From Acridotheres tristis (lineage: Eukaryota > Chordata > Aves > Passeriformes > Sturnidae), in NCBI GenBank assembly GCA_037013685.1, contig CM072885.1, positions 71,015,285 to 71,079,284 on the forward strand: a DNA stretch of 64,000 bases, in the 5' to 3' direction. The notes below the pieces were generated by a model that saw nothing but the letters and a program-made list of their open reading frames with translations, did not search any database and was not told where the DNA came from. The position numbers and the translations under genes were made by a program. Positions 10,641-21,660 of this stretch are shown here, piece after piece. Numbering within the stretch: position 1 is the stretch's first letter; the number at the start of each line of letters is the position of its first letter.

Positions 10641-10990
10641 TGCAAAGCCAGGCTTTAATGATTGCTTTGTAAAAACTCAGGATGACAAAGCTTTTCATTA
10701 ATCGCCCATTCCTCATCAGTCTCTTAATAGATCTATAAATGAATAAATACCCCAAGGAAATTGCTGCTTTAAAAAGGGAAAAAAAAAAAAAAAATTGGGC
10801 ACCACTTTGAATATTGACAGACACAAGAGTTGCCTTTTAACTCTGGAGTCATTCAACTTTTGTTGGAGTGTTACATAAAAGCTTTTAATTTACCGAGTAC
10901 CTTTTTGTGAGTCGAGGGGATCATTTGTGACTAATGAAGAGCAAAGAACATTTTAATAATAGTGACAACTGGCTTTGATATTAATATTGT
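10641..10990. promoter_or_regulatory. Enhancer-like non-coding segment (candidate)
   Basis: There are many TAAT-core sites: TTTAATGATTGCTTTG near 10654, CATTAATCG at 10696-10704, TTTTAATTTACCG near 10885, GACTAATGAAG near 10930 and GATATTAATATTG near 10978. An A-run at about 10780-10794 interrupts it. The composition resembles conserved homeodomain-bound elements. The support is motif density only. Confidence 0.22.
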
Positions 10991-12503
10991 CTCCAAAAAA
11001 ATTCTCTTTTGAAGTCTCTGAGATTAGGAAAACCCTTTATATTTTATCCAACCGTGTTAATAAAATTGCCTTGCCTACATAATGCTCTCTCCAAAGCAAA
11101 AGTAATTTTCCCCCATTTAGTTCCCCATGCTATCCTGTGGATATTTTTATATGCATTTTTTTCTCACTTGTCATTTTTCTGTGCACCAACATTTCTAATT
11201 TTTTTTATTAGTTTTCAGAAATCATATTTAAATGAAAACCCCAAGTGTAATGCTCTATTTCTTACGAGAACTTGAACACATTTCGTATCCTTAGAAATGG
11301 AAGCCTTTTTGCATGTCATAAATACTTCTCTATACTGTTTTAGGGAGGAAGTGGGATGGTAGGGGTGCTGAATGGAAGCCTTCTTCAGGAAAGGATCAGT
11401 TTTGTAGGAATTATGACAACAGAAGAGAAGGAAAACATGAATCTATTTCAGTTTTAGGGGTGGTGTTCTATGAGCAATGTTACATAGATGTTACTTCTGT
11501 ATTTTAGACCCTTAGATCATGCCATTTATTCAGGTGGACATGGAGTTGACCAAAGCTAAGGGTAGGTTATTTCAGTTTTATTTGTGAGTTCTGCATCCCT
11601 ACAAACTTTCTTAGCTCTCACAGGCCTGTTAAAGTCATAGTGAAACAAGACACGTTTCTGAAGTGACAGACACATCAATCCTCAGTCCCACCAAAGGGGA
11701 TCAGCTGCAAGAGTTATGTAAAAAAAGTATCCCTAGCAAGTGTTGAAAACAGTAGAACAAACATTGTTCCTCTCAGGTCTAACTTCTGTCCTCACTTAGT
11801 CTTTCATTTTTTAAATGGAACTCTACTCAATTTTCCAGTGGTTTTCAGAAAAGGTTACAAGTTAAAGCAATACACTTGCCTAAGACTCTTGTTGAACCAG
11901 GACTGCATATGATGTATTGAGAGCCATGAATCATTTGAAGCATAAACCAGGAAAAAAAAATCCTTTTCTTCTTCTTCTTCTTTTTTTCTTTTTTTTTTCT
12001 TTTTTTCCTCCTGCTGCCCATGATGTATTCCCTCCAGCTCTCCCTTAATTAGCAAGTTAAGGCCATAATTCGTCTCCAGTTGCTGCCTCTAAGCAGAAGC
12101 AGCAGTAGGGACACAGAGTGAGCTCCAGACATAGAGCAGTGTGCTCCAGCCCTGCTGAGGGTATTTCCATCCGTCCCAAAAACCAATGCTACAGCTCTGA
12201 AACACCTTCCCAACAACAGAAAACCTGGTGGTCTGACCGGGATGCAAGCACAAAAACAAAACAAATCCACAATCTCCTGCTGATTTAAGGAGAAATCAGC
12301 CTTGCTATGTCCTTGGTATGTAAAGCATGGCCCAGATTGTGACAGCCAGTGGGGAACAGAAGGGTTTGAGCCACTTCTGTCTCCTTGGGGCTGCACAGGT
12401 GTCAGGCAGTTCCACATCCAAGCCCCCTTTGCTGTTTTGACTTCAGCAGGTTTTGGTTAGAGGAGAGGCTGGGAGCTTTGTCCTTTCACAACTCCGGGCA
12501 CGT
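10991..12503. other. Single-copy AT-rich DNA with a pyrimidine tract
   Basis: A C/T-rich run at about 11960-12012 (CTTCTTCTTCTT then T-runs) is the only structure seen. No exon or RNA gene was recognised. Confidence 0.45.
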
Positions 12504-12567
12504 GATAAATATAATTTTGACAGAGATAAATATAATTTTGACAGAGATAAATATAATTTTGACCGAG
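12504..12567. repeat. 21-bp tandem repeat, three copies
   Basis: Three consecutive copies of GATAAATATAATTTTGACAGA begin at 12504, 12525 and 12546. The third copy has a single A-to-C change near its end (GACCGA). Near-identity implies a very recent origin. Confidence 0.96.
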
Positions 12568-14984
12568 AGAGGAGTTTGCTGGAGCACGATCCTGCAGTTA
12601 ATGTTTATGGACAAGTTTCCAGCGAAGGGATGGTGGGACTGGGCTGCTGACTCAGCCCTCCCTGCCTGTGTAGGGCAAAGATAACCCAGGGGTGACGAGC
12701 CCGAGCATCCTCTGGGAATCCTTCACCTCCAGCACACCTCAAAGCAGGAGCAACAAAGGGCTGGAACCTTCCATGGGAGTTTCTGCCAGGCTGCCTGTGC
12801 CGTGGCTGTGTGCTAAGCTGAGCTGGGTGACTCTAATAAAGCTCTCTGGCTCTCTGATGGAAACTTTTTGATAAAGGAAGGAGTTGCTGATGAAAGTGGA
12901 AGGGTTTTTGTGTGTGTGTGTGTGCTCCTCGTGCAGCTCGAGGTTTCATCTGGGCTTCAATGCCTCTAAAAGAAGGGACAACAGGGGAGCAGGGCACAAA
13001 CCTGAACTCCCCGTGCTCCCTTCCTGAAAGGGAAGGAGGAGCATCCAAGGGAATGAGAGTGACAGGCTCTGGCTGAAAGGCTTCCTGTGTTCTTGCTTTA
13101 GGTCACTGCCATGGCTGCCATCACAGAGCAAAGCCTGGCTAATTTAACATTTATGAACTCCTCCTTTCCAGGGTTCAGTCTAAAGTGGGCCAGGAAACGT
13201 AGGGTGATAATGCAAAGTTACAGTCGTGGTTATTTGGTTTTTATCTTTGGCAGTTTTAAAACTTTGGAGGTGTCAGATGACTATAACAGATCCTTTCCCT
13301 CCTGTTCCTTATCCTCTTTTCTTCTCTGCTCATCAGGCTGGAAAAGCAAAAGCCCTTCCATGTCACCAGTTTTACCCCAACACTTTTACATGACTTATTC
13401 CTTTGTTTATAAAATAAACTAAAAAACTGCAGTATTCCCATGAATGTAAGGAAATTATCAATCAAAGGTATATAAATTGCTCCCAGCAAATGCAAAGGGG
13501 AACCTTGCCTGTCTGATGTTTCTGCATGATGTTAAATTCATTTTTGCACAGGAATCAATAGATGAAAAAGTGAAAAAAGAAACACAGGTACGATATTTAT
13601 TATAATAGTTTGGGAACAACAGGGCACACAACTATAATTACTGTATTTTCAGTTTAATGAAAAAAGTATAAGATAGCTTTTTCCCAAGATTTTAATAATT
13701 TTACAGAGGTTGAAAAGTCTTTTTGAAATAGCTTTCAAGCTATTTCATCTTCTTGCTAATTTGATTTTTTAATTGCTCAGTATGCAGTTTGATAGATATA
13801 TATTTATGTAGGTGTGTGCCCATACAGTATAGGAGAAATATTAAACTAAACCCCGTGTCTTTGGTTACATTATTGGGATATGCTTTGGATAGATTCTGCT
13901 AATTTTGACTCTGCCCAGTAGAATCCCCCATTAATTCCCTCATTACCTACTGGATTACATAAAAGATGGTAAAGATGGTGTTGAATTCCCAAGGGGATTT
14001 TTCTCCATTTTCCACTTAAAAGAAAAAAAAAAAAGTTCAGTTCTCCACCACAAAGAAATGAGATTCATATAAGCAAAGGATAAATTAGAGATTACTTTGA
14101 AAAAATAGGAACTTTTTCTATTATTTCTGGATGTGCTGAAATAATCTAGAACGGGTGAATGGGAAAAATGAGAGAATGATTGGAAATCTAGAATACAGGA
14201 AATGGGGGAATGTAGTATCTGATTTTTAAACAGGGCAGAATTGCAGATAAAGAAATTCTAGGCCAAATAGATAAGGAGCAATGCTCAACTCACCTGTAAG
14301 CAAAGGATGTAAAAGTGATAAGTAACAAGTGACAGAGACATCAGACTGAGCTGTCAAAGCAATCACTTTTCCTTCAATGCCAGGGTAACAGCACTCAGAG
14401 AATGAAGTCGTTGTGAGTCACCATCTGATTCTGACATGATTTGAGAGATGTTACCATAAATAAACCAAGAAAATGCAAAATGGGCAAGTGTATGCACATC
14501 CAGTTAGAAAACTGAATTAAACAGAAAAAGCCAAAACAGTTCTAAATGGGTTTCTGTTACACTGGAGCAAAGCAGAAAAAGGAGGAGACATACTTTGACC
14601 TCTCCTGGGCTTGGGATTATTCCCCATTTTTAGTAATGGAGGGTGGAATTGAACATGTTTATTAATTTCTGTGGATTATATCCAATTGGGACAACTCTCA
14701 AGCACCCTAAAGATTCGAATTCAAAACAGTTTTAGCAAATTAGAATCATAGTCTGGAAGAATAAGAGTTGGTTAAATAATGAACAGGCCAAGCAGCTACA
14801 CTTAATTTTATTCTCTCTGACCAAACTCATGACATCTGCACAAATATAAGATGAGGGAGGGCACAGCAGATTTGCCAGAAATTATTTTGGGGTTATAAGG
14901 GAGAATAATCAGTACATAAATTAATCATTTAACCACTTGTACAACCATGTATAAAAAGAAGCATCACATATAAATCCGAGCAAG
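12568..14984. other. Single-copy non-coding DNA
   Basis: It holds a (TG)8 microsatellite at 12909-12924. The right part (about 14100-14984) may be the decayed upstream portion of the CR1/L3-like element that follows, but I could not align it convincingly. No exon was recognised. Confidence 0.4.
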
Positions 14985-15230
14985 TAATATTTTCAATTTT
15001 CTGGTAAAGCTCTCAACTCTGATCTCCTGTTCAAGTTCCTACATTTTAAGAGAGATGTGAAGAAAGCAGGAGCAGTCCACAGGAAGATGACAAATATGAT
15101 CAAAGACATAGAGAAAAATGTCTTACAAGCAAATTTGAGAGGACTGGGCTTGTTTAGTCTGAAGATCAGAAAACTGAGGGGAGATGTAATAGCAGTTTTC
15201 AAATTAGTTGATTCCTGTGAAGTGAATGGC
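14985..15230 (+). mobile_element. Ancient CR1/L3-like LINE relic
   Basis: Scattered but collinear matches to older amniote CR1 elements are visible: CTGGTAAAGCTCTCAACTC, CATTTTAAGAGAGATGTG, CACAGGAAGATGACAAATAT, GATCAAAGACATAGA, GGACTGGGCTTGTTTAGTCT, GAAGATCAGAAAACTGAGGG, GAGATGTAATAGCAG and TTTTCAAATTAG. The copy is far more diverged than the young CR1 copies elsewhere in the window. No frame is conserved as coding. The 3' end is lost or unrecognisable. Confidence 0.68.
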
Positions 15231-17241
15231 AGTAAGTGAGCTTCTATCTGCAGAGAAAATAGAAGGGGGAGGATGCTGTGGGGTGTTACATGGAATATCA
15301 GAGTCCCTTTCTGTCGGATTTTCCATCCCAGAAGAAGAACAAAATTTCCTCCCCCTTTTTACCTCTGTCTTTCTAAATTAAAATTATTCCATAGGTTTAA
15401 CTCCCCGAGCCTAAATCGGTATTTAGGCAAATGCTAAATGTAAGACTTTTTTTTGAAGAAGCCAGTCTGGTCTCTGTTCATTAGAGATTTAAGCATATGG
15501 CTGAGTTTAAGCCATTCAAATACTTTAACTATGCAAGTGATTGAAGCTGGGTGCTGTTTGTTACTTGTATCTGAAATTAATCTGAGGTTAGACTAATGTG
15601 TATGTACTTTGCCAGCTTAGTTCCTCTATAAATTAAAAATTTATACATATTCAAATTGAAAGTTGATGCTGATGACCCGAGGTCTCAAATTTCTGAATAT
15701 CTGTGTTGCAGACCTGCATTTCTTCCCCTCTTTCCCTTGCTGGCTGGGGGTCTGCAAATGCAGAATTTGTGTTCTGACCTTATAGTTTGAAAGGTATTGA
15801 GTGCTTCAGCCTCCACTATTGAAATCGTGGCATGTCTGCTGCTGACTCAGATGGGAGCAAGGTTAAGCCTGTAAATAGTAACATTATTGAAAATCACTTT
15901 TTTAACTGCACTTTCCAAACACCCAGGCTGGTTTTATCCAAGCTGTCCCCTAAAATCCCGGGTGAGGGCTTGTACACCCTCCCAGCCATTCATGTGGGAT
16001 GGGAAGAGCAGCCAGGACACTCCTGAGCATGCAGCTATTAAAACAAGAATAATTTCGGTGTTATTCTGCACTCTGGGAAGGGACTGCAGACCTTCCTTTG
16101 CACTGCACACCTGTGGGCTGTCACACCTGCTGGGTTTTTCTGGGAAAAACCTCCCAGGTACGTCCCTGCTGTTAATGCACTCCTCCCCCAGTGGGAAGGG
16201 GCTGGAAAAGGATTTCTGCATTCCAGGCATTGGGAAATGGGTGGAATATCTGATCCTACAGAGCTACAGACAGGCTGATGGGCCAAAGGTGGCACCTGAC
16301 CACAGTCCATGAGGAGTTAAACTGTGCAGGTGTGACACATGAGCTTGTTCTTAGCTCCATAAATCCCCTTTGCCAGTCAATCCCAAGGAGAACTGAGTAG
16401 AAATTTCTTGGAAGCCACTTAACACTTCTAATGGATTTTTTTTTTTTTTTTAATCTTTAGCTTTGTAAAACCTACTGCTAAATTACTACATATATTAAAG
16501 TACAAGAATGGGCTAAAATCTCGTTCTCTACATTGAGGTAAAAGAGAATTTTTCCATTAAATAAAAAAATCTGTAAACAAATAATATAATATTGTCTTCT
16601 TACTTATTTGTTTTTATTTTATTTTTATGTAAGTGTCTTCCTAATATTAATTAAAAATATTTTTGTTCTTTTCCTAGCTGAGGACTGGTTTTTTTTTTTT
16701 TTAGCAAAAGCACACTGTGATGCTGTCAAACCAACAAAACATGGAACCTGTCCATGGCATAAAAACACAGTATGTATTAATCAACTGGTAGAAATTGTTG
16801 CTCTTTGCCATTTAAGCAAAATCAGCTTTGCTGCTGCAAACCAAGAGCAGAGTGATGAAAAATGGTCAGATGCTGATGTGATATGACTCGGCTTTGCTCC
16901 AGCTATTTCACAAGAGTTGCTGCAGTTTGAACCTTCTGCAGTCAGTAACCACTCTGGGAAACTACTTTTGAGAAGCTCTGGTCTGCTCAATGCAATGTTT
17001 CACAAAGACTAATGCTATATACACAAAACCACTTGAAATAAACCAAAAAGAAAAGGAAAAAATCTCTGCCAGACTCCATAGCTGTCAAAGTAAATCGTGC
17101 AGTGCCAGGCTCAGGTGAAATCCTGGCTCTTGGGTTCCACCTGCCTGCAGTCACCCGTCCCAAATGATTGCCTTGAAGGGTTACAGGTAAACTTTTGGGA
17201 GCAGCTGGTTGTGCAGGAATCGTGTTGGTGATGTGGTGTTG
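15231..17241. other. Single-copy non-coding DNA
   Basis: A weak resemblance to the palindromic amniote repeat seen at 18771-18925 occurs near 15487-15520 (TTTAAGCATATGGCTGAGTT), too weak to call. Poly-T runs lie near 16436-16451 and 16689-16702. Open frames of up to 141 codons (15887-16312) have no recognisable domain. Confidence 0.4.
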
Positions 17242-18134
17242 AAATCACCAAATCATTGATCACCAAATCACCAAATCATCAATCACCATATCACCAAATC
17301 ATCAATCACCAAATCACCAAATCATCGATCACCAAATCATCAATCACCAAATCATCAATCATCAATCACCAAATCATCAATCACCAAATCACCAAATCAT
17401 TGATCACCAAATCACCAAATCATCAATCTCACCAAATCACCAAATCATCAATCTCACCAAATCACCAAATCATCAATCACCAAATCATCAATCACCAAAT
17501 CATCAATCACCAAATCACCAAATCATCAATCACCAAATCATCAATCACCAAATCACCAAATCATTGATCACCAAATCACCAAATCATCAATCTCACCAAA
17601 TCACCAAATCATCGATCACCAAATCACCAAATCATTGATCACCAAATCACCAAATCATCAATCTCACCAAATCACAAAATCATCAATCACCAAATCACCA
17701 AATCATTGATCACCAAATCACCAAATCATCAATCACCAAATCACCAAATCATTGATCACCAAATCACCAAATCATTGATCACCAAATCACCAAATCATCA
17801 ATCACCAAATCACCAAATCATCAATCACCAAATCATCAATCACCAAATCACCAAATCATCAATCTCACCAAATCACCAAATCATCAATCACCAAATCACC
17901 AAATCATCAATCACCAAATCATCAATCACCAAATCACCAAATCATCAATCTCACCAAATCACCAAATCATCAATCACCAAATCACCAAATCATCAATCTC
18001 ACCAAATCACCAAATCATCAATCTCACCAAATCATCAATCACCAAATCACCAAATCATTGATCACCAAATCACCAAATCATCAATCACCAAATCACCAAA
18101 TCATCGATCACCAAATCACCAGATCATGGATCAA
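17242..18134. repeat. Composite ATCACCAA-type minisatellite, about 890 bp
   Basis: The array is built from nested words of 7-8 bp: AAATCACC, AAATCATC and AATCACC. The commonest composite unit is about 23 bp (8+8+7), and a 15-bp shortened form is also present. Variants carry ATTGATCACC, ATCGATCACC or AATCTCACC, and recur at intervals, giving a loose higher-order pattern. G is almost absent from the plus strand except in the GATC variants. The 103- and 146-codon frames (Ile-Thr-Lys-Ser-Pro-Asn-His repeats) are translations of the array. Confidence 0.97.
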
Positions 18135-18770
18135 AGGTTGAAATGAACACCTCAGTGTGATGGCTGAGGACGTACAGTGAGTTCACCAGTCCTTCCATGG
18201 CTCTCCACTTCTGTGTGATGCTCTTTTCACACAGAACAATATCATTGAATAATCACAGTAAGGGCTTTTGAGGAAACTATTTGCAAACAGATCTGCCCCA
18301 CTTTTATTTTGGTCTTCTTATTGTGCTGAATTTTTCTCACTGGAGCAGGTGATTCTATTGGGAAAGAGCATGAATTTTATTTTTGCTTTGTTTTCATTCC
18401 TTCTCTTTAAAGAAATTCCTGTTAATTGGACTTTATTTCCCATTCCCTCATCTGGTAAAACAGCTAAAGTCTGGAACAGAACATCAGTAAATTCAAACAT
18501 AGTTATGAATAACTGGTGGTAGTGTTGCACCGTGGTTTCCCAAGGTATTCCATAATAGAAACAAACATGCCCTTGCAGTACAATATTAAGACATACAGCA
18601 TTTCAGCATTTTCTGTGCTTCCAACAATTAAATTACAGTCTACCCTGTGCTGGGCTTCAGGAGGAGGAGCACAGTTCTGCTCCCATATGACTCTGTGGAG
18701 TATTAAACCTAGTTATTTTATTAAATAAAGGCTCTCTTGGGAAAGCCAACTAAAATTATCATATCCTCTC
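18135..18770. other. Single-copy non-coding DNA
   Basis: No exon or repeat was recognised. Confidence 0.4.
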
Positions 18771-18925
18771 ACACACATAATGTAATTAAGGCCCCTATAC
18801 AAAAAGGTACTTAAGCACATGCTTTACTTTAAGCACAAAGGTAGAGTCTTGATTCAATCAGGATTACTGCTGAGTTTAAAATTAAGTGCATGCCTAAGTG
18901 CTTTGTCCTGAGGTCCCTATCACCA
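18771..18925. mobile_element. Palindromic ancient amniote interspersed repeat
   Basis: The left half reads GTACTTAAGCACATGCTTTA, then CTTTAAGCAC. The right half reads AAAATTAAGTGCATGCCTAA, then GTGCTTTGTCCTGA. These are roughly reverse complements around a centre near 18858 (GATTCAATCAGGATTACT). This matches a common amniote repeat whose halves read CTTAAGCACATGCTTAA and GTGCTTAAGTGCTTTG around a near-palindromic centre, abundant in reptile genomes as I remember it. It is probably a non-autonomous DNA-transposon-like element. The name is not claimed. Confidence 0.6.
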
Positions 18926-20875
18926 GAATAGCCAGAGCTGCCAGCAGATAAGTTTTGCCTTCTTATCCAGAATTAAAATGGATGAGCTACCACACTTCAA
19001 GTTATTCTTGATGCCTACTCAGAACTTTCTGCACAGAAAAACCTGCAGGAACTCTGAGGGCTCATCTCCATTAAAACAAAGCAAAGCAAACAAACAAAAA
19101 GATCTTTTAGGTTTTCTGTGGGCACCACATCCTTATTTCCTTGGTTTAGGTCTTTGGTTGGAATGTCATTGTTGTAAAGTCATTAAATTATACTGTATGT
19201 TGTCATTGAATTTTTTAAGTGGTTGTGCTAAATGAGCAGTCAGGGGAAGGTGTAATAATTGCTTTGAGTGTGAGCTTTTTGGTACATTTCTTTTTTTTTC
19301 TTTTCCATGAGGATGATATGGTCATCACTGAGCTGTGAGACTGGGAGTGGTCACATCCCCCAAAACACTTCTGTGTCTACATGTACTTCACTTCCACGTG
19401 CAATGGTGTAGTGTTTCCACGTGCAACTTCAGTCATGTCCCAGAAATAAGAGAGAAAACCCCAAATCAGGACCAAAGAAGGTAAAAGGAATGGAGCAGCT
19501 TCTCTAAGTTACCCATTCCAAATCTGAACTGTCCTATTGATGATATTATTACCTCAGATGTAACTGTGGCATCCTCAGCCCTGCCTTTATCCTCCTGCAG
19601 CAGAGCAGAGAATGCACACCTGTGCTCTCCTACAACAACAGAGAAATGCTTTCAACTTCTCAAGTTCCTGTGGCAGGCCTGGCCTTCCTTTGATTGCTTT
19701 CACAATTTCAGGAAAATTAACTCACACATGATGTTGAGATCCTTAGAAAGTTTATTTTATTTTTGGTTTTTTTAAAAAAAAAGTTCAAGGTGCACCTGCT
19801 GACACAAGAGAGGAGAGGGCAGAAAGGCCAGCACACTGTGGCTGCCCCATGCTGCAAAGGAAAATTCTGGAGATTGAGTCAACATATTGCTTTCTGTATT
19901 TTATATACACATAAAGATGTTTTTATATGCTGTTTATATTTACTGTCAAGTGCCACGAAATGCCTGTAATGCAGGCAACCCTCCTTCCCTGAGCACACCT
20001 GTGAGTGGCTGAGGTGTACTGCAAGTTTTGCCATTCCTGGTCATTCTCTGATGGCTGCTAGAAATTTGTGTCTGCTCAAATCTCCTGATGGTGACTACCC
20101 AGAGATGCTGCTGCTCATTTTTCGCTCTCCCTTTAGACAAATCTTTGCTCGTTTGGGCTGCCAGAATCCCAAATTCCCAAGCACTAATTTCACATGGAAA
20201 ATTTTAAACAGCCAGCCACTTTATCTTTTGTGCCTTTGCATCCACCTGCTTCTTCCCCCTGCACTCTTCCTTTCAGTCCTAAATGTATCTTTTCCTCTGC
20301 TGGCTGTCAAACGTGTCTTGTACTTCAACTGGAGGAGAAAATCCCTTAAGCCACGATGCCACATGTTCAGTGCAATCAAAAGGAGTTTGGCTTGTGTTAA
20401 TCTAGGTGTGCTGGATTCGATGCACCTGGGAGGAGTGTGTGGATGTGCCATATTGAGAAACCATACATTACTTATCTCTGAGCTGGAGCACAGAGAAATA
20501 AACAGCCATATGGCAAATAAACTTCATTTTTTTATTACTTTGCTTTATTTGTTTCCAAATAGCGCAGCGCCACAAATCCAGAATATTAACAATGCTCCAT
20601 CTGGAGAGAGGAAGGTTTTGCTGCTTTGCCATCCCAGTATTTCAGCTCTCCTGAAAAAAAAGAAAAAAAGTTAAGTTTCAAACTCTGCCTGCCCTGCACC
20701 TCAGGGATTTGCCATAGCCAGGGAGGTCAGTGAGAACAGAGCATCTCTCTTTTGTCTTTGCTGGGCTCATTAAAGACCCAGATGCACAGTGCAATACTTC
20801 TGATATGAAATAAAGGCAATGAGTTAAATATGATGTATTTACTCCATGCTTTCTCCTCCTTTTGAAAGAGAATGG
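18926..20875. other. Single-copy non-coding DNA
   Basis: Two identical TTCCACGTGCAA words, each with a CACGTG E-box, lie at 19392-19403 and 19415-19426. A plus-strand frame of 207 codons at 20051-20674 is the longest open frame outside tandem repeats, but it shows no recognisable domain, signal peptide or splice context. Near 20500 a CCATATGGCAAATAAAC cluster resembles forkhead and E-box sites. No exon is called. Confidence 0.4.
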
Positions 20876-21012
20876 GGTAATTTCTGGTTCTGTCACTCTT
20901 TGGCTGAAAGGACTGCTGGGCAAAGTCAGTGCCCAGATCGATGTCTTTGTTATTCCAGTATAAAATGGAGATAATTCATACCACTGTAAATAAACAGCAA
21001 TTATTATTATGG
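20876..21012 (-). mobile_element. MIR-like CORE-SINE relic, minus strand
   Basis: The plus strand reads GGTTCTGTCACTCTTTGGCT, GCTGGGCAAAGTCAGTG, GTCTTTGTTATTCCAGTATA, AAAATGGAGATAATTCATA and GTAAATAAACAGCAATTATT. This is the reverse-complement order of the MIR/CORE-SINE consensus, in which a TCTGTCACT...GGGCAAGTCA...TGTAAAATGGAGATAAT run is diagnostic. A deletion appears to have shortened the distal part. It is ancient and highly diverged. Confidence 0.65.
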
Positions 21013-21270
21013 TATGCATTTGCCACTATTCCTATATCAAAATGCACATATATATAACTATATAACCAGACCTCCAAGGAACCCATATGTATAATTTAAC
21101 AACTCCTGGGCTACCATTCACTTTCCTACTGCCTCTTTCCATAGCACAATAACTATTTGCCATCTAAATCATTTAAATTAACCTACTCTTAGCCTAGATT
21201 TGTAACATTATAGTTATATGTATTTACATGTGCCCATATTTTCCGGCTTTTTTTCACCCACTTCATTCCT
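21013..21270. other. AT-rich non-coding, nothing recognised
   Basis: Single-copy AT-rich sequence between a MIR-like relic and the motif-dense segment that follows. Confidence 0.4.
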
Positions 21271-21660
21271 CAAGCAGCCAGAGGTGTGAGTGAGAACATT
21301 AAAAACTTCTACAGTCGTGAACAATGCAGCTCTAATTATAGGGAAGTGCCACACTGTAGTCAATCTCTCAGCAGTTCTAATTATAAGACATCATCAGGTT
21401 AAATTAATAAATAATGAAAGTTAATTTAGAAGAACTTCTGCAAAAATGTAAATGACATTTTTACATACAAGAAGAATTTGTAGTTAAACTGAAAAACGTC
21501 ATACAATAACTTGGTGGTTGCATGCACAAGTCTGTGAATTCTTGGCTTTGATCTTTTTCCCTCAGATGTACTGGCAGATCATGTAGGCTGTCAAATGGAC
21601 ATGCTAATTATGCATTTACACAATTTGCTGTGCTTAGGAACAGATATGAACTCGAATCAA
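21271..21660. promoter_or_regulatory. Enhancer-like segment with homeodomain and POU-type sites (candidate)
   Basis: Two near-identical words, GCAGCTCTAATTATA and GCAGTTCTAATTATA, end at 21340 and 21385, 45 bp apart. At 21601-21615 lies ATGCTAATTATGCAT, a compound site with octamer-like halves around a TAAT/ATTA core, followed by TTTACACAATTTG. Many further TTAATT and TAATGA cores occur at 21400-21440. This is the best enhancer-like candidate in the window, still on motif content alone. The nearby gene is unknown. Confidence 0.3.

Noticed and set aside
10234..10824. 196-codon minus-strand frame
   Set aside because: It includes homopolymer-coded residues and no recognisable family. It also reads through one edge of a candidate regulatory segment.
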